From the NCBI RefSeq assembly GCF_005952805.1, contig NZ_CP040709.1:1550001-1614000 (forward strand): a stretch of 64,000 bases of DNA, read 5' to 3'. This DNA comes from Inhella inkyongensis (GTDB lineage Bacteria; Pseudomonadota; Gammaproteobacteria; Burkholderiales; Burkholderiaceae_C). Below are positions 34,021 through 43,969 of the stretch, piece by piece. Both the position numbers and the translations under genes were made by a program. The notes beneath the pieces are model-generated. The model searched no databases, was not told the origin of the DNA, and worked only from the letters and a program-made list of their open reading frames with translations. Within the stretch, counting starts at the first letter, position 1, and every line of letters begins with the position of its first letter.

Positions 34021-35232
34021 TCAGAAGTTCAGGTACTGGAACAGGGTCAAACGCTGCACAGCAGCATAGGACCGGAGCGCTGCATCGTAGCTGGACTTCT
34101 GCACCTCAAAGCGCGAGATCGCCTCGGTCATGTCGAGGTCTTCGGCGGCGCTGCGCTCACTCTGGTTGTAGAGCTTCAGGCCCGACAGCCGGGTCTCTGA
34201 ACCATCCAGCAGATTGAGCCGTTCGCCCACCAGGCTGCGCACGTTCTGGATGGTGGTGAAGACCTGGTCCAGATCGCGCAGGGATTCGATGTTGGATTGC
34301 TGGATCTCCGCGTTCCCGCGCAGCGGGGTTCGTAGCGCCGCCGTGGCCCGGTCCAGCACATCGAAGAGACGCAAGTCAGCCGTGGATGGGGTGATGCGGA
34401 AGCTGTCGCCATCCACCGCGGGGCCGCTGATCTGGGCCGTCAGTCCATCAAAGCTGACCGACTGGCCGGCGCTGAAAGGCCCGCCCACCACCACGCCGCC
34501 GGTGGTGACATCGGTCACCGAATAGGTCTGGGCCGGCGCGGTCCCGGAAATTTCGATGCGGTACTCGTGCCCGGTCAGCGCCTGGGGATCGGTGACGCGC
34601 CCGGCATCGATCCAGGCGCGCGCCGGGTTGCCCGTGATCGCGTTGGGCAGGTCATCGGTGACAAAGGCGCCATTGCCGCTGCGCGACTGTTCCCAGGCCT
34701 GGCGACCGTCGATGGTGAGTGCGAAGTTCTCCAGATTGCCCGTCAGCACCGTGCCGGGCACACCGTTGAAGCGCACGCCGCCGGGCTCGTCCAGGAAGGG
34801 GGGCTGGCTCGCCCCCTGACCGCTGAAGACATAACCGCCGCTGCCATCGGGGCGGTTGGCAATCGACAGCAATTGAGCGCGCAGGCCCGCCACCCGAGAC
34901 GCCAGGCCGACGCGCTCGGCGTCGCTGTAGCTGGCGTTGCCGGCCGACATCAGGGCCTCGCGGATCTGCTGCAGGATCTCGCCCGCGTCGCCCAGGGCGG
35001 ACTCGGCCAAGGTCATGCTGTTGCGGCTGGCCTCCAGCGCACGCTGGTTGGCGTCCACCCGGCCGATGGCGGCCAGTGAGCGCTCCACCCGCGAGGCGCC
35101 GGTGGGGTCGTCGCTGGCCTCGGCCACTTTCTTGCCCGAGGTCAGCTGCACCTGCGTCTGCTGCATTTCGATCTGGCGCCGCTGCAACTGGGCAATCGTG
35201 GCGTCATAGAGATTGGCGGTGGAGACTCGCAT
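34021..35232 (-). CDS. flgL: Hook-filament junction protein FlgL (HAP3)
   Basis: A 403-residue junction protein between FlgK and the filament. The N-terminal flagellin-like helix (MRVSTANLYDATIAQLQRRQ, ELTSGKKVAEASDDP-like region) and the C-terminal helix ending TLFQYLNF are conserved. It follows flgK with a two-base gap. An 8-bp inverted repeat (CTTCTGAC/GTCAGAAG, 33991-34027) spans its stop codon. Confidence 0.95.
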   Translation of the reverse strand: MRVSTANLYDATIAQLQRRQIEMQQTQVQLTSGKKVAEASDDPTGASRVERSLAAIGRVDANQRALEASRNSMTLAESALGDAGEILQQIREALMSAGNASYSDAERVGLASRVAGLRAQLLSIANRPDGSGGYVFSGQGASQPPFLDEPGGVRFNGVPGTVLTGNLENFALTIDGRQAWEQSRSGNGAFVTDDLPNAITGNPARAWIDAGRVTDPQALTGHEYRIEISGTAPAQTYSVTDVTTGGVVVGGPFSAGQSVSFDGLTAQISGPAVDGDSFRITPSTADLRLFDVLDRATAALRTPLRGNAEIQQSNIESLRDLDQVFTTIQNVRSLVGERLNLLDGSETRLSGLKLYNQSERSAAEDLDMTEAISRFEVQKSSYDAALRSYAAVQRLTLFQYLNF

Positions 35233-35234
35233 GC

Positions 35235-37214
35235 TTACCTCACCACATTGATCAGTTCGTCGAACACGGTCTGGGCCACCTGCAGCACCTTGGCGGCGGC
35301 CTGGTAGGCCTGCTGGAACTGCATCAGCCGTGCGGCCTCTTCGTCCAAATTCACGCCCACCTCGGCGGCCCGCGAGGCCTCGGCCTGCTCGGCCACCTGG
35401 GTCGAGACCTGGGACAGGTACTCGGCGCCCTGGACGCGGGCACCGATCTCGCCCATGGCCGCGGCATAGGCGTCGTTGAGCGTGGCGCCCGACGAGATGA
35501 CGCCACCGCCCAGATCGCGCTGACCGACGAAATTGGCCCCTTGCAGCGCCAGGAAAGCCTTGACGTTGCCGTTGTTCTGGGCCGGGAACTGGGTGGCGAT
35601 GAGTTGAATCTGGTCGCCCGTGCGCGGCACGCCGGACAGATGCAGCTCAAAGCCCAAGGCGACGCCGAGCTCATTGCCCAGCGGTTGGCCGGGGCGCCAG
35701 ACGCCGTTGACGCTGCCGAAGGGGCCGCTCAGGGTGTAGTCCACCGTGCCGTCTGGGTTGGCGGTGCCGAACAGCAGATCGGCCGGCAGGTTGGCCAGAT
35801 TGAAGGTGGTGGCGTCGACGCTGTAGATGGCATCCACACTGGCGCTGCCGGTGTTGGTGACCAGGGTCACGGCGCTGATGGGGCTGGCCGCCGCAATGCC
35901 TTGGGCCTGGTCCAGCATGCGCCGCATGTCCAGGGCTGCGGCGGCCACCGGTTCCAAGCGGAATGTGTCCAGCGGCCCCGGTGCGGCCGGCGTGAAGTCG
36001 ATGCGAAAACCGTCCACCACATCGCCATCGGCCACCGTGCGTACCAGGCCGTCGCTCTCACGGGTCAGCAAATAGGTGCCGGGTGCGGCCGGGTCGCTCT
36101 TCAGGGTGTAGGAGCTGGCTTGCAGGAAGGCGGCATCCACCCGGGTGATCTGCACACCCGAAATGAACGCCCCGCTGGGGTCGCGCGCATTGGTGCTGGC
36201 CGGCAGGGCCAGGGCCTTGCCGACCGAGAAGATGGGCACGCCAGAGCCAGGTGGGCTCGAGAGGTCCAGGCCGAGCGCTTGCTGCTCGTTGACTCGCATG
36301 CTGAGCGCGGTAGCCAACTGGCCAATGAAATTGCGTGCGTCCTGCAGATCCTCGTCCTGGAAGGTCACCAGGGTTGAGAGTGAGCCGCCGCTCAGGACAT
36401 TGCCATCCAGCGGACGGGTGCCACCGGCCTCGACCAGCCCCAAGCGGGCCCGCAGGGGGTCGTAGGGATCGGCATGAACGGCCAACTGCTGGGCTTGGGC
36501 GCCTAGCACCAGACGCTGGCCGCCGCCGATGAATACGCTGGTGGAGCCGTCATCGGCCTCCAAGGTGGTGATGGCCAGGTACTTGGACAGCTGGGTGATG
36601 AGCTGGTCGCGCTGGTCTTGCAGATCGTTGGCGCTGTGCCCGCTGCCCTGCAGTCGGGCCACCTCGTTGTTGGCGCTGGCGATCTGATTGGCCAACTGGT
36701 TGACGATGCTGACCGAGGTCTGCAGCTCCGTGACCACACCGGCTTGCAGATCGGCCAGTTGTCGACCGGCGCTGGCAAAGCGCGTGGCCATCTCCTGCGC
36801 CCGGCCCAGCACCACTTGGCGTGCGGAGGGGTCGGCGGGGCGGCTGGCCACATCCACCATGGCGTTCAAGAAGCCGCTCATGGCCGCCCCCAGCCCCGAC
36901 TCCCCGGGCGGGAAAATTTTCTCCAGGCGCCGCATATTGATGACGCGCGTCTCGTCGCCAGCGGCCTGGGCCTGTGAGTTTTGCACCTCGCGCTGCAGGA
37001 AGCGGTTGAAGGCGCGGTTGACGGTGTCGAGCTGTACGCCCTTGCCGATAAAGCCCGCGCCGGTGAACTGGGGCAGGGCGGTCTTGAGGACGGCGGTCTG
37101 GCGCGAGTAGCCGGGCGTATTGGCATTGGCGATGTTGTGGCCAATGACATTGATGGCGCCCTGGGTGGCGTTCATGGCCCGGGCGCCGAGGTTGAGCAGC
37201 AGGGAGGCGGCCAT
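35235..37214 (-). CDS. flgK: Hook-filament junction protein FlgK (HAP1)
   Basis: A 659-residue hook-associated protein. The N terminus (LNLGARAMNATQGAINVIGHNIANANTPGYSRQ) and the C-terminal LMQFQQAYQAAAKVLQVAQTVFDELINVV are typical. It lies 15 bases after flgJ. I see no sigma-28 promoter in front of it, so it probably depends on the flgB operon promoter or one inside flgJ. Confidence 0.97.
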   Translation of the reverse strand: MAASLLLNLGARAMNATQGAINVIGHNIANANTPGYSRQTAVLKTALPQFTGAGFIGKGVQLDTVNRAFNRFLQREVQNSQAQAAGDETRVINMRRLEKIFPPGESGLGAAMSGFLNAMVDVASRPADPSARQVVLGRAQEMATRFASAGRQLADLQAGVVTELQTSVSIVNQLANQIASANNEVARLQGSGHSANDLQDQRDQLITQLSKYLAITTLEADDGSTSVFIGGGQRLVLGAQAQQLAVHADPYDPLRARLGLVEAGGTRPLDGNVLSGGSLSTLVTFQDEDLQDARNFIGQLATALSMRVNEQQALGLDLSSPPGSGVPIFSVGKALALPASTNARDPSGAFISGVQITRVDAAFLQASSYTLKSDPAAPGTYLLTRESDGLVRTVADGDVVDGFRIDFTPAAPGPLDTFRLEPVAAAALDMRRMLDQAQGIAAASPISAVTLVTNTGSASVDAIYSVDATTFNLANLPADLLFGTANPDGTVDYTLSGPFGSVNGVWRPGQPLGNELGVALGFELHLSGVPRTGDQIQLIATQFPAQNNGNVKAFLALQGANFVGQRDLGGGVISSGATLNDAYAAAMGEIGARVQGAEYLSQVSTQVAEQAEASRAAEVGVNLDEEAARLMQFQQAYQAAAKVLQVAQTVFDELINVVR

Positions 37215-37229
37215 ACTTAGGCTCCGGAT

Positions 37230-38108
37230 TCAGGCCAGCGCACGTTGCACGCGCACGGTGGTGTTGATCACCTTGGCCAGCTTGCTTGCGTACTCGGGGT
37301 CGGTGGCGTAGCCGGCCTTTTGCAGATGCTTGGCAAAGGCCTGGGCGCTGTCTCCTTGGCGCGCCACGTCCACAGCCTGGGCGTAGCGGCGGTTGCCGGT
37401 CAGGAGCTTGGCGTAGTCGCGGAAGCTGTCCTCCGGGCTGTCATAGGCGCGGAACTTGGCCACCACCTTGCGCGGCTCGCCGTTGACAAACTCGGTGGTC
37501 GTCACCTCGGCCACCTTCCCGGTCCAGCCCGGGCCGGCCTTGATGCCGAAAAGGTTGTTGGCGTCCTGGCCGTCGCGGGTCTTCATCTTGGCGCGGCCCC
37601 AGCCGGTCTCATGCGCGGCCTGGGCCAGCATGAAGTCGGCCGGCAGGCCGCTCTCTTGCTGAACGGCGCGGGCCGCATCGCCGTGGCGCTGGATGAACTG
37701 CGCCACATGGGCGGGCACATTCTTCTTGGCCAGCTCAGGCAGGGGGGCCGCGGCCTTTGTAAGGCCGCCGTCCTCCAACTGCGGGCCAGCCGCCGTGGTT
37801 GGCATGCCTGGGGACATTCCTTTCGCCAGTTGGCGCTCGATGGCCGCCGACAGTCCTCCGGGCAGTCCGGTCAGGCTGGTGGCGAACTGCTGGTCCAGCA
37901 TTTCGGTGCCCATCTGGCTGAGGCGGTTTTCCATCAGCCCGGACTCCAAGGTGGCAGCGCGCATGCGCTTCATCACCTCGTTCATGAAGAGCGACTCGAA
38001 TTGCTTGGCGGCTTCTTTGGTGGCGGCGGCGGGGTCGCGCGCCGCGCGGGCGCGCAGGGACTGGGTGGCTTGGCTGTCAAAGGCCAGGCTGCTGGCTTGG
38101 GTGTTCAT
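37230..38108 (-). CDS. flgJ: FlgJ, rod-binding protein with peptidoglycan hydrolase domain
   Basis: A 292-residue two-domain protein. The N-terminal half (FESLFMNEVMKRMRAATLESGLMENRL) is the rod-capping domain; the C-terminal half is a glucosaminidase-type domain (AQAAHETGWGRAKM with the catalytic Glu, NNLFGIKAG, FRDYAKLL). It opens the peptidoglycan for the growing rod. The ATG at 38108 shares one base with the flgI stop (TGATG); the TTG one codon upstream is not needed. Confidence 0.96.
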   Translation of the reverse strand: MNTQASSLAFDSQATQSLRARAARDPAAATKEAAKQFESLFMNEVMKRMRAATLESGLMENRLSQMGTEMLDQQFATSLTGLPGGLSAAIERQLAKGMSPGMPTTAAGPQLEDGGLTKAAAPLPELAKKNVPAHVAQFIQRHGDAARAVQQESGLPADFMLAQAAHETGWGRAKMKTRDGQDANNLFGIKAGPGWTGKVAEVTTTEFVNGEPRKVVAKFRAYDSPEDSFRDYAKLLTGNRRYAQAVDVARQGDSAQAFAKHLQKAGYATDPEYASKLAKVINTTVRVQRALA

Positions 38109-39202
38109 CAAATCACCTCCAACTCCGCCTGCAGGGCGCCGGCCGTCTTCATGGCCTGCAGGATGGCCAGCAGATCACCCGGCGTGGCGCCCAGGGCGGA
38201 GAGCGCCTTCACCACATCGGCCAGCTTGGCGGCGGCCGGCAGTTGGATCAGCGGCCCCGGTTCCTGGCGCACCGAGATGTCGACCTTTTCGGTCACGGTG
38301 GTCTGGCCGCTGGAGAGCGGACCCGGCTGGCTGACCTGGGGCGTGCTGGAAATGGTGACGCTGAGCGCGCCATGCGCCACCGCACAGGGGCCGATGGTGA
38401 CGGCCTGGTTCATCACCACCGAGCCGGTGCGGGCATTGATGACCACCCGGGCGGCCGGGGTGGCCAGGTCAAAGGGCAGGTTTTCGATGTCGGCCAGAAA
38501 GCCGACGCGCTCGTCGGGGTCTTGCGGGGCCTTGACGCGGATCACCCGGCCATCGAGGGCCTGGGCGGTGCCGGCGCCCTTGGCGCGGTTGATGGCGCCG
38601 GCCACGGCACGGGCAGTGTTGAAGTCGGCGCTGCTCAGGTCCAGTTGCAGCGTGGCACCCTGGTGCAGCGGGGTGGGCACGGCGCGCTCCACCGTGGCGC
38701 CGTTTGGCACGCGGCCGGCTGCCAGATGGTTGATCTGCACCTTGGAGCCACCGGCCGAGGCGCCGGCGCCGCCGACGATCAGATGGCCCTGGGCCAGCGC
38801 ATAGATCTGGCCATCGGCACCGCGCAGCGGAGTGGTCACCAGCGTGCCACCGCGCAGGGATTTGGCGTTGCCGATCGAGGCCACCGTCACGTCGAGCTGC
38901 TGACCGGGCTGGGCAAAGGGCGGCAGCTGGGCCGTAACGACCACCGCCGCGATATTGCGCGGACTGGCGGTGACGCCCGGCGGCAGCGTGATGCCGAATT
39001 GCTGCAGCATCGCCGTCAGACTCTGGCCGGTGAAGGGCGACTGGGTGGTTTGGTCGCCGCTGCCGTCCAGGCCGACGATCAGGCCGTAGCCGGTCAGCGG
39101 GTTGGAGCGCACGCCGGCCACGCTGGCCACTTCCTTGATGCGCAGGGCCTGGGCCTGCGGCAGGCAGATCAGGGACAGCAGTGCGGCAAGAAAGTACTTC
39201 AC
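38108..39202 (-). CDS. flgI: Flagellar P-ring protein FlgI
   Basis: A 364-residue periplasmic ring protein with a signal peptide (MKYFLAALLSLICLPQAQA). The start is taken as GTG at 39202 because AAGGG lies eight bases before it and the signal peptide then has a normal length; a GTG three codons upstream (39211) sits directly on the Shine-Dalgarno. Family motifs KEVASVAGVRSNPLTGYGLIVGLDGSGDQT follow. FlgA, its chaperone, is encoded at 44526. Confidence 0.95.
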   Translation of the reverse strand: MKYFLAALLSLICLPQAQALRIKEVASVAGVRSNPLTGYGLIVGLDGSGDQTTQSPFTGQSLTAMLQQFGITLPPGVTASPRNIAAVVVTAQLPPFAQPGQQLDVTVASIGNAKSLRGGTLVTTPLRGADGQIYALAQGHLIVGGAGASAGGSKVQINHLAAGRVPNGATVERAVPTPLHQGATLQLDLSSADFNTARAVAGAINRAKGAGTAQALDGRVIRVKAPQDPDERVGFLADIENLPFDLATPAARVVINARTGSVVMNQAVTIGPCAVAHGALSVTISSTPQVSQPGPLSSGQTTVTEKVDISVRQEPGPLIQLPAAAKLADVVKALSALGATPGDLLAILQAMKTAGALQAELEVI

Positions 39203-39231
39203 GGTCGACACCCTTTGGGGTTGCGGCCCGC

Positions 39232-39252
39232 GGCGCCACGGGCAGTGGCGCC
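39232..39252. other. Inverted repeat between flgH and flgI
   Basis: GGCGCCAC (39232-39239) and GTGGCGCC (39245-39252), perfect 8-bp arms with a five-base loop. No T-run follows on the minus strand, so it is unlikely to stop transcription into flgI; mRNA processing is possible. Confidence 0.4.
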
Positions 39253-39284
39253 TTTTCGGGGCTTCGACCGATTGTTGGTTTTCT

Positions 39285-39950
39285 TTAGGTCGGCGAAAGG
39301 CTCAAGAAGAAGCGGGAAAGCCAGCCGATTCCATGCAAGCCCTCGGCCGGACCGCGCCCCCGCTGCTCGATGCGCACATTGGCCACGGCGGTGGAGGCCA
39401 CCGTGTTGCCGGCGCCGATGTTGCGCGGGTCCACCTGGCCCGAAAAGCGCAGCACGTCGACGTTGTTGTTCACGCCGATCTGCTTTTCGGCGCTGATCAG
39501 CAGGTGACCGTTGGGCAGCACCGCCTGCACCACGGCCGTCACCGTGCCACTGAACTCGTTGCTGTTCTGGTTGCTGCCCTTGCCGGTGGTCTTGTTGGCG
39601 CTGCTGGCGCCGGCGGTGGCACGCGCCAGGGTCTTGGTGGGGTTCAGTCCCGGGATGGCGCTGACCTCGCCCGAGAGCGTGCCGCTGCGGTCGGCCTCGC
39701 TGGTGGAGCTTTGCGTCGCGCTGATTTTCTCGATGATGCTGACGGTCAGGGTGTCGCCCACCAAGCGGGCGCGGTGTTGCTCGAACAGCGGGCGGTAGCT
39801 GGCCGCGTGGAAGATTGCGCCGTTGCTCGGCACCGCTTGAGGGATGTCGGGCAGTTGAACCACCGGAGGCGGGTCGAGCTCGACGCGCGGGTCGAGCATC
39901 GAAGCGCAGCCACTCAAGAGCACCAGGGGGAGCAGGAGAAGGCGTTTCAT
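39285..39950 (-). CDS. flgH: Flagellar L-ring lipoprotein FlgH
   Basis: A 221-residue outer-membrane ring protein. The N terminus MKRLLLLPLVLLSGCAS carries a lipobox (LSGC) for lipid attachment. The family patterns AASYRPLFEQHRARLVGDTLTVSI and LRFSGQVDPRNI are present. It begins nine bases after flgG. Confidence 0.96.
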   Translation of the reverse strand: MKRLLLLPLVLLSGCASMLDPRVELDPPPVVQLPDIPQAVPSNGAIFHAASYRPLFEQHRARLVGDTLTVSIIEKISATQSSTSEADRSGTLSGEVSAIPGLNPTKTLARATAGASSANKTTGKGSNQNSNEFSGTVTAVVQAVLPNGHLLISAEKQIGVNNNVDVLRFSGQVDPRNIGAGNTVASTAVANVRIEQRGRGPAEGLHGIGWLSRFFLSLSPT

Positions 39951-39959
39951 GGCAGTCGC

Positions 39960-40742
39960 TCAGAGCTGGGAGAGTCTTTGCAGCATCTGGTCCGAGGTCT
40001 GCACCGCCTTGGAGTTGAGCTCATAGGCGCGCTGGGTTTGGATCATCTGCACCAGCTCCTCCACCACATTGACGTTGGAGCCTTCGGTGAAGCCCTGCTT
40101 GAGCGTGCCGATGTTGTTGGTGCCTGGCGCCCCCACCTGCGGGGCGCCGCTGGAAGCGGTTTCCAGGAACAGGTTCTGCCCCTGCGGGTCCAGGCCGTTG
40201 GGATTGATGAAGTTGGCGAGTTGAATTTGCCCCAGCCCCTGCGGCGTCTCGTTGCCGGGCAGCAGGGCCGACACATTGCCATCTGCGCCAATGCTCACCG
40301 AGCGGGCATTGGCCGGCACGGTGATGCCAGGTAGCAAGGTGTCGCCGTTGTTGGTGACGATCTGGCCGTTGGCATCCACTTTGAAGCTGCCGTCACGGGT
40401 ATAGGCCGTGGTGCCGTCGGGGCGCTGAATCTGGAAGAAGCCCTTGCCGGTGATGGCCATGTCCAGGGGGTTCTCGCTCTGGGTCAGGCTGCCCTGCGTG
40501 AAGACGCGGCTGGTGGCCACCGGGCGCACGCCCAGGCCCACCTGCAGTCCGGTGGGCAGGGTGGTCTGCTCGGTCTCGGGGGCACCGCTCTGGCGCAGGT
40601 TTTGGTAGATCAAATCCTCGAAGATGGCCTGCGAGCGCTTGTAGCCATAGGTCGAGACATTGGCCAGGTTGTGCGAGATGTGGTCCAACTGGGTCTGCTG
40701 GGCCTCCATGCCGGTCTTGGCGATCCACAGGCTGCGCATCAT
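39960..40742 (-). CDS. flgG: Distal rod protein FlgG
   Basis: A 260-residue rod subunit of normal length. The N-terminal helix motif ([26 protein letters not shown]) and C-terminal [34 protein letters not shown] are diagnostic. Two adjacent ATG codons are possible starts. Confidence 0.98.
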   Translation of the reverse strand: MMRSLWIAKTGMEAQQTQLDHISHNLANVSTYGYKRSQAIFEDLIYQNLRQSGAPETEQTTLPTGLQVGLGVRPVATSRVFTQGSLTQSENPLDMAITGKGFFQIQRPDGTTAYTRDGSFKVDANGQIVTNNGDTLLPGITVPANARSVSIGADGNVSALLPGNETPQGLGQIQLANFINPNGLDPQGQNLFLETASSGAPQVGAPGTNNIGTLKQGFTEGSNVNVVEELVQMIQTQRAYELNSKAVQTSDQMLQRLSQL

Positions 40743-40778
40743 GCTCGGTACTCCTTAGCGGGAACGGCGCCCGTCGTA

Positions 40779-41504
40779 TCAGGTTGGGGACAGGAGCTTG
40801 GCGGAGACCTGGCCCTGGGTCTGGGCCAGGCTCAGGAGCTTCATCTGCTGCTCGAACTGGCGGGCGGCCGAGATCATGGAAACCATGGTCTCCACCGCGC
40901 TGACATTGGAGCCTTCCAGCACGCCGGACTCCAGCCGTGCATTGGGGTCGGCATTCAGGTCGCCGTCCACGCCGCGGAATAGACCGTCCTCCCCGCGGTT
41001 CATGCGCGCCTCGGGGGTCACCAGTTTCAAGCGGCCCACATTGGTGGGGCGGCCCGTCTGGCCCTTGGCCGAGACGGTGCCGTCGGCGCCGATCTGCACC
41101 TCGGTGTTGGGCGGAATGGTGATGGGGCCGCCGTCGCCCAGCACGGGCAGGCCGCTGCGCGTGACCAGCAGACCCTCGGCATTCACGTCCAAAGCGCCGG
41201 CGCGGGTGTAAGCCTCGGTGCCGTCCAGGGCCTGGACGGAGAGCCAGCCCTTGCCCACCATGGCCACGTCCAGGTTGCGGCCGGTGGTCTGCCAGGGGCC
41301 GGCCTTGTCGTCGTAGCCCACCGTGGTTTCCAGGGCGTAGACGCGGGTGCTGGCGCCGTCGCCGCGCACCGGCACGGCGCGGAAGGCCTGCAACTCGGCG
41401 CGAAAGCCGGTGGTGCTGACATTGGCCAGGTTGTGCGCCAGCACCTCCTGGCGCTGCATCGCCGCCTTGGCCCCCGCCATCGAGTTGTAGATCATCCGGT
41501 CCAT
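40779..41504 (-). CDS. flgF: Proximal rod protein FlgF
   Basis: A 241-residue rod subunit. It begins [37 protein letters not shown], with the rod/hook N-terminal helix, and ends with the ETMVSMISAARQFEQQMKLL helix. It starts five bases after the flgE stop. Confidence 0.96.
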   Translation of the reverse strand: MDRMIYNSMAGAKAAMQRQEVLAHNLANVSTTGFRAELQAFRAVPVRGDGASTRVYALETTVGYDDKAGPWQTTGRNLDVAMVGKGWLSVQALDGTEAYTRAGALDVNAEGLLVTRSGLPVLGDGGPITIPPNTEVQIGADGTVSAKGQTGRPTNVGRLKLVTPEARMNRGEDGLFRGVDGDLNADPNARLESGVLEGSNVSAVETMVSMISAARQFEQQMKLLSLAQTQGQVSAKLLSPT

Positions 41505-41509
41505 TTAGA

Positions 41510-42844
41510 TCACCGCAGGTTTGTGATGGTCTGGAGCACCTGGTCCTGGGTGCGGATGGTCTGCGCATTGGCCTGATAGACCCGCTGCGCGGTGATCATG
41601 TTGACCAGTTCGATGGTCAGGTCGGTGTTGCTGTCCTCCAGCGCGCCGGACTGCAGTTGGCCAAAGTTGCCGACCGCAGGCACGCCCAGGACGGGGTCAC
41701 CGGATGCAAAGGTGCTGGCCCAGACGTTGCCGCCCAGGGGTTGAAGACCCTGGGGGTTGCGGAAGTTGGCCAATTCGATCTGGCCGGCCGGCTTGGTCTG
41801 GCCATTGCTATAGCGCGCGGTCACGATGCCGTTGCCTTCGATCAGGATGCCGCTGAGCTGGCCTGGGGCATAGCCGTCTTGCAAGACGTCCGTGACGGCA
41901 AAGGGCGAGCCGTTCTCACTGGCGCCCAGCAAATTCACTTGGATGCCGACGATGTCCAGGGCCTGGGCACCCACCGCATTGGTGGAGACCGGGATGTCCA
42001 TGTTCAAGAGGCCATTGGGCGGGTTGGTCAGCCCCGAGGGCTGAAGCGGTGCGCCGCCGGTGCGCGGGAAGATCAGCGTGGTCCAGGGGGTCTGGGGGTT
42101 GTTGTTGGCGTCCACACCGATGCCATTGCCTGCGCTGTCCACGGCCAGGGGCGTGCCGTTGGCGGTGGCGTAGACATGCCAGGGCGTCTCGCCCGTGGCA
42201 GGGTTGACCTCGCCTTTTTGGTAGTACAGGGTCAACGCAATTTCTTGGCCCTTGGCGTCATAGACCGACAGCGAGGTCGCGTTGTTATAGGTCGACGGGT
42301 CATTCAGGATGATGCCCGTGGTGCCCAGGGGTGAGGTGGTCTTGACGCGCGAGTCCACATTGAACTCGAGCTTGATGTTCTTGGTCGTGGCCGGCTCAAT
42401 GCCGGCCGTTGGCAATTGCAGAACTTGGGAAATGCCGGGCTGGATCACCCCGGTGCCGTCGGCCGGGTAGCCCAGGAGCTTGAGCCCATCGTTGTTGACG
42501 ATGAAGCCCTCGCGGTCCACTTTGAACTGGCCGTTGCGCGAGTACAGGCGCGGGTTCACCCCGTCGCTGACCTGGAAGAAGCCCTGGCCGTTGATGGCCA
42601 GGTCCATGGGGTTTTCGGTGGTGGTGATGTTGCCCTGGGTGAACTGTTGCGCCACTGCGGCGAGTCCGACGCCGATACCGATGTTGTTGACCCCGGCGCC
42701 GTTCAGCGCGGCGGCGTACACATCGCCAAACTCGGCGCGTGAAGCCTTGAAGCCGGCGGTGCTGGCGTTGGCGATGTTGTTGCCGATCACGTCCAGGTTC
42801 TTGCTGGATGCGTTCAGACCCGAGAGACCTTGTTGAAAGCCCAT
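41510..42844 (-). CDS. flgE: Flagellar hook protein FlgE
   Basis: A 444-residue hook subunit. N-terminal GLSGLNASSKNLDVIGNNIANASTAGFKASRAEF and C-terminal LVNMITAQRVYQANAQTIRTQDQVLQTITNL helices flank a long variable surface region. Length is within the family range. flgD, its assembly cap, lies directly upstream. Confidence 0.97.
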   Translation of the reverse strand: MGFQQGLSGLNASSKNLDVIGNNIANASTAGFKASRAEFGDVYAAALNGAGVNNIGIGVGLAAVAQQFTQGNITTTENPMDLAINGQGFFQVSDGVNPRLYSRNGQFKVDREGFIVNNDGLKLLGYPADGTGVIQPGISQVLQLPTAGIEPATTKNIKLEFNVDSRVKTTSPLGTTGIILNDPSTYNNATSLSVYDAKGQEIALTLYYQKGEVNPATGETPWHVYATANGTPLAVDSAGNGIGVDANNNPQTPWTTLIFPRTGGAPLQPSGLTNPPNGLLNMDIPVSTNAVGAQALDIVGIQVNLLGASENGSPFAVTDVLQDGYAPGQLSGILIEGNGIVTARYSNGQTKPAGQIELANFRNPQGLQPLGGNVWASTFASGDPVLGVPAVGNFGQLQSGALEDSNTDLTIELVNMITAQRVYQANAQTIRTQDQVLQTITNLR

Positions 42845-42864
42845 GATGGTTCCTTCGGAGAGAC

Positions 42865-43509
42865 TTAATCGACGGAAAGAATGTCTTGCACCTGGGCCGT
42901 GCCGCCACTGGCCAGTTGCACGCTCAAGGTCCCGCCCTTGGTGGAGATGGCGGTGACGAGGTCGCGGGTGAAGGTGGTGCTGGGCACGGGCTTGGCGCCC
43001 CGTGTGGCGTTGACACGGAAGTGCAACTCGGCGGCGCCATCCTCGAAGCCGGGTTTGCTCCAGTTGAAGGTGTGGGTGCCGGCCCCCGCGCTGCCCAGAT
43101 TGAATTTGTCGATCACCGTGCCGGCTGCCGTGGTGACCTCGACTTCGATGTGGTCGGCGGCGCCACTGAGTTCGAACTGCCCCTCCGAGTGGTCGCCGCG
43201 GAAGCTCAGGCGGTTGCCCGCCAGGGTGACGTCGCGTCCCATCAAGGCCACACCCTGCAAAGCCTGGCTCTGGTTGAACTGGCTGCCGAGCTTCTCGATA
43301 TTGGTGTTGAGCTGGTCCACGCCGGTGACGGTCTGGATCTGCGCGAGCTGGGTGGTGAGCTCGGCGTTCTCCATCGGACTCATCGGGTCCTGGTTCTTCA
43401 TCTGAGCCACCAGCAGGGTCAGGAAGCGGTCCTGGGTCTCCTGCGCCTTTTGGGCCGCTTTGCTGCCGCTGGCGCTGCTGGCACTGCCAAGTAAGGATCC
43501 GATGTCCAT
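42865..43509 (-). CDS. flgD: Hook assembly cap protein FlgD
   Basis: A 214-residue protein that caps the growing hook. The conserved TQDRFLTLLVAQMKNQDPMSPMENAELTTQLAQIQTVTGV segment is near residues 25-65, followed by the Tudor/FnIII-like cap domain. It is normally left behind when the hook is complete. Confidence 0.96.
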   Translation of the reverse strand: MDIGSLLGSASSASGSKAAQKAQETQDRFLTLLVAQMKNQDPMSPMENAELTTQLAQIQTVTGVDQLNTNIEKLGSQFNQSQALQGVALMGRDVTLAGNRLSFRGDHSEGQFELSGAADHIEVEVTTAAGTVIDKFNLGSAGAGTHTFNWSKPGFEDGAAELHFRVNATRGAKPVPSTTFTRDLVTAISTKGGTLSVQLASGGTAQVQDILSVD

Positions 43510-43531
43510 GGCGCTTCTCCTGAGCCGTCGG

Positions 43532-43951
43532 TTACTGACCCATCTGCAGGGTCTTCTGCAGCAGGTTCTTCGCGGTGTTCATCACCTCGACGTTGTTTTG
43601 ATAGGAGCGTGAGGCCGAGATCATGTTGACCATCTCCTCGACGCTGTTGACGTTGGAGTAGGTGACATAGCCGGTGCCGTCCGCCTTGGGGTGCTTGGGG
43701 TCGAAGACGCGGCGCCCCGGGGTCTGGTCTTCCGTGATCTGGGTGACCTTGACGCCGGCACTGGCCTCGTCGAGCTGCCCGTTGGCGCCCATCAGGTGGG
43801 TCTGGAACATGACCTGACGTGCCTTGTAGGCCGCGCCATCGGGCCCGGCCACGGTGTCCACATTGGCCAGATTGCTGGCCACCACATTCAGGCGCTGGCT
43901 CTGCGCCGAAACCGCCGAGCCGCTGATGTTGAAGATCTGGAACATCGACAT
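43532..43951 (-). CDS. flgC: Proximal rod protein FlgC
   Basis: A 139-residue rod subunit with the family N terminus (IFNISGSAVSAQSQRLNVVASNLANVDTVAGPDG) and C terminus (VEEMVNMISASRSYQNNVEVMNTAKNLLQKTLQMGQ). It follows flgB after 18 bases. Confidence 0.97.
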   Translation of the reverse strand: MSMFQIFNISGSAVSAQSQRLNVVASNLANVDTVAGPDGAAYKARQVMFQTHLMGANGQLDEASAGVKVTQITEDQTPGRRVFDPKHPKADGTGYVTYSNVNSVEEMVNMISASRSYQNNVEVMNTAKNLLQKTLQMGQ

Positions 43952-43969
43952 GGTGTTTCCCCTTCAGGA

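Noticed and set aside
34021..34080. Intrinsic terminator after flgL
   Set aside because: The 8-bp inverted repeat at 33991-34027 has a long loop and no T-run.
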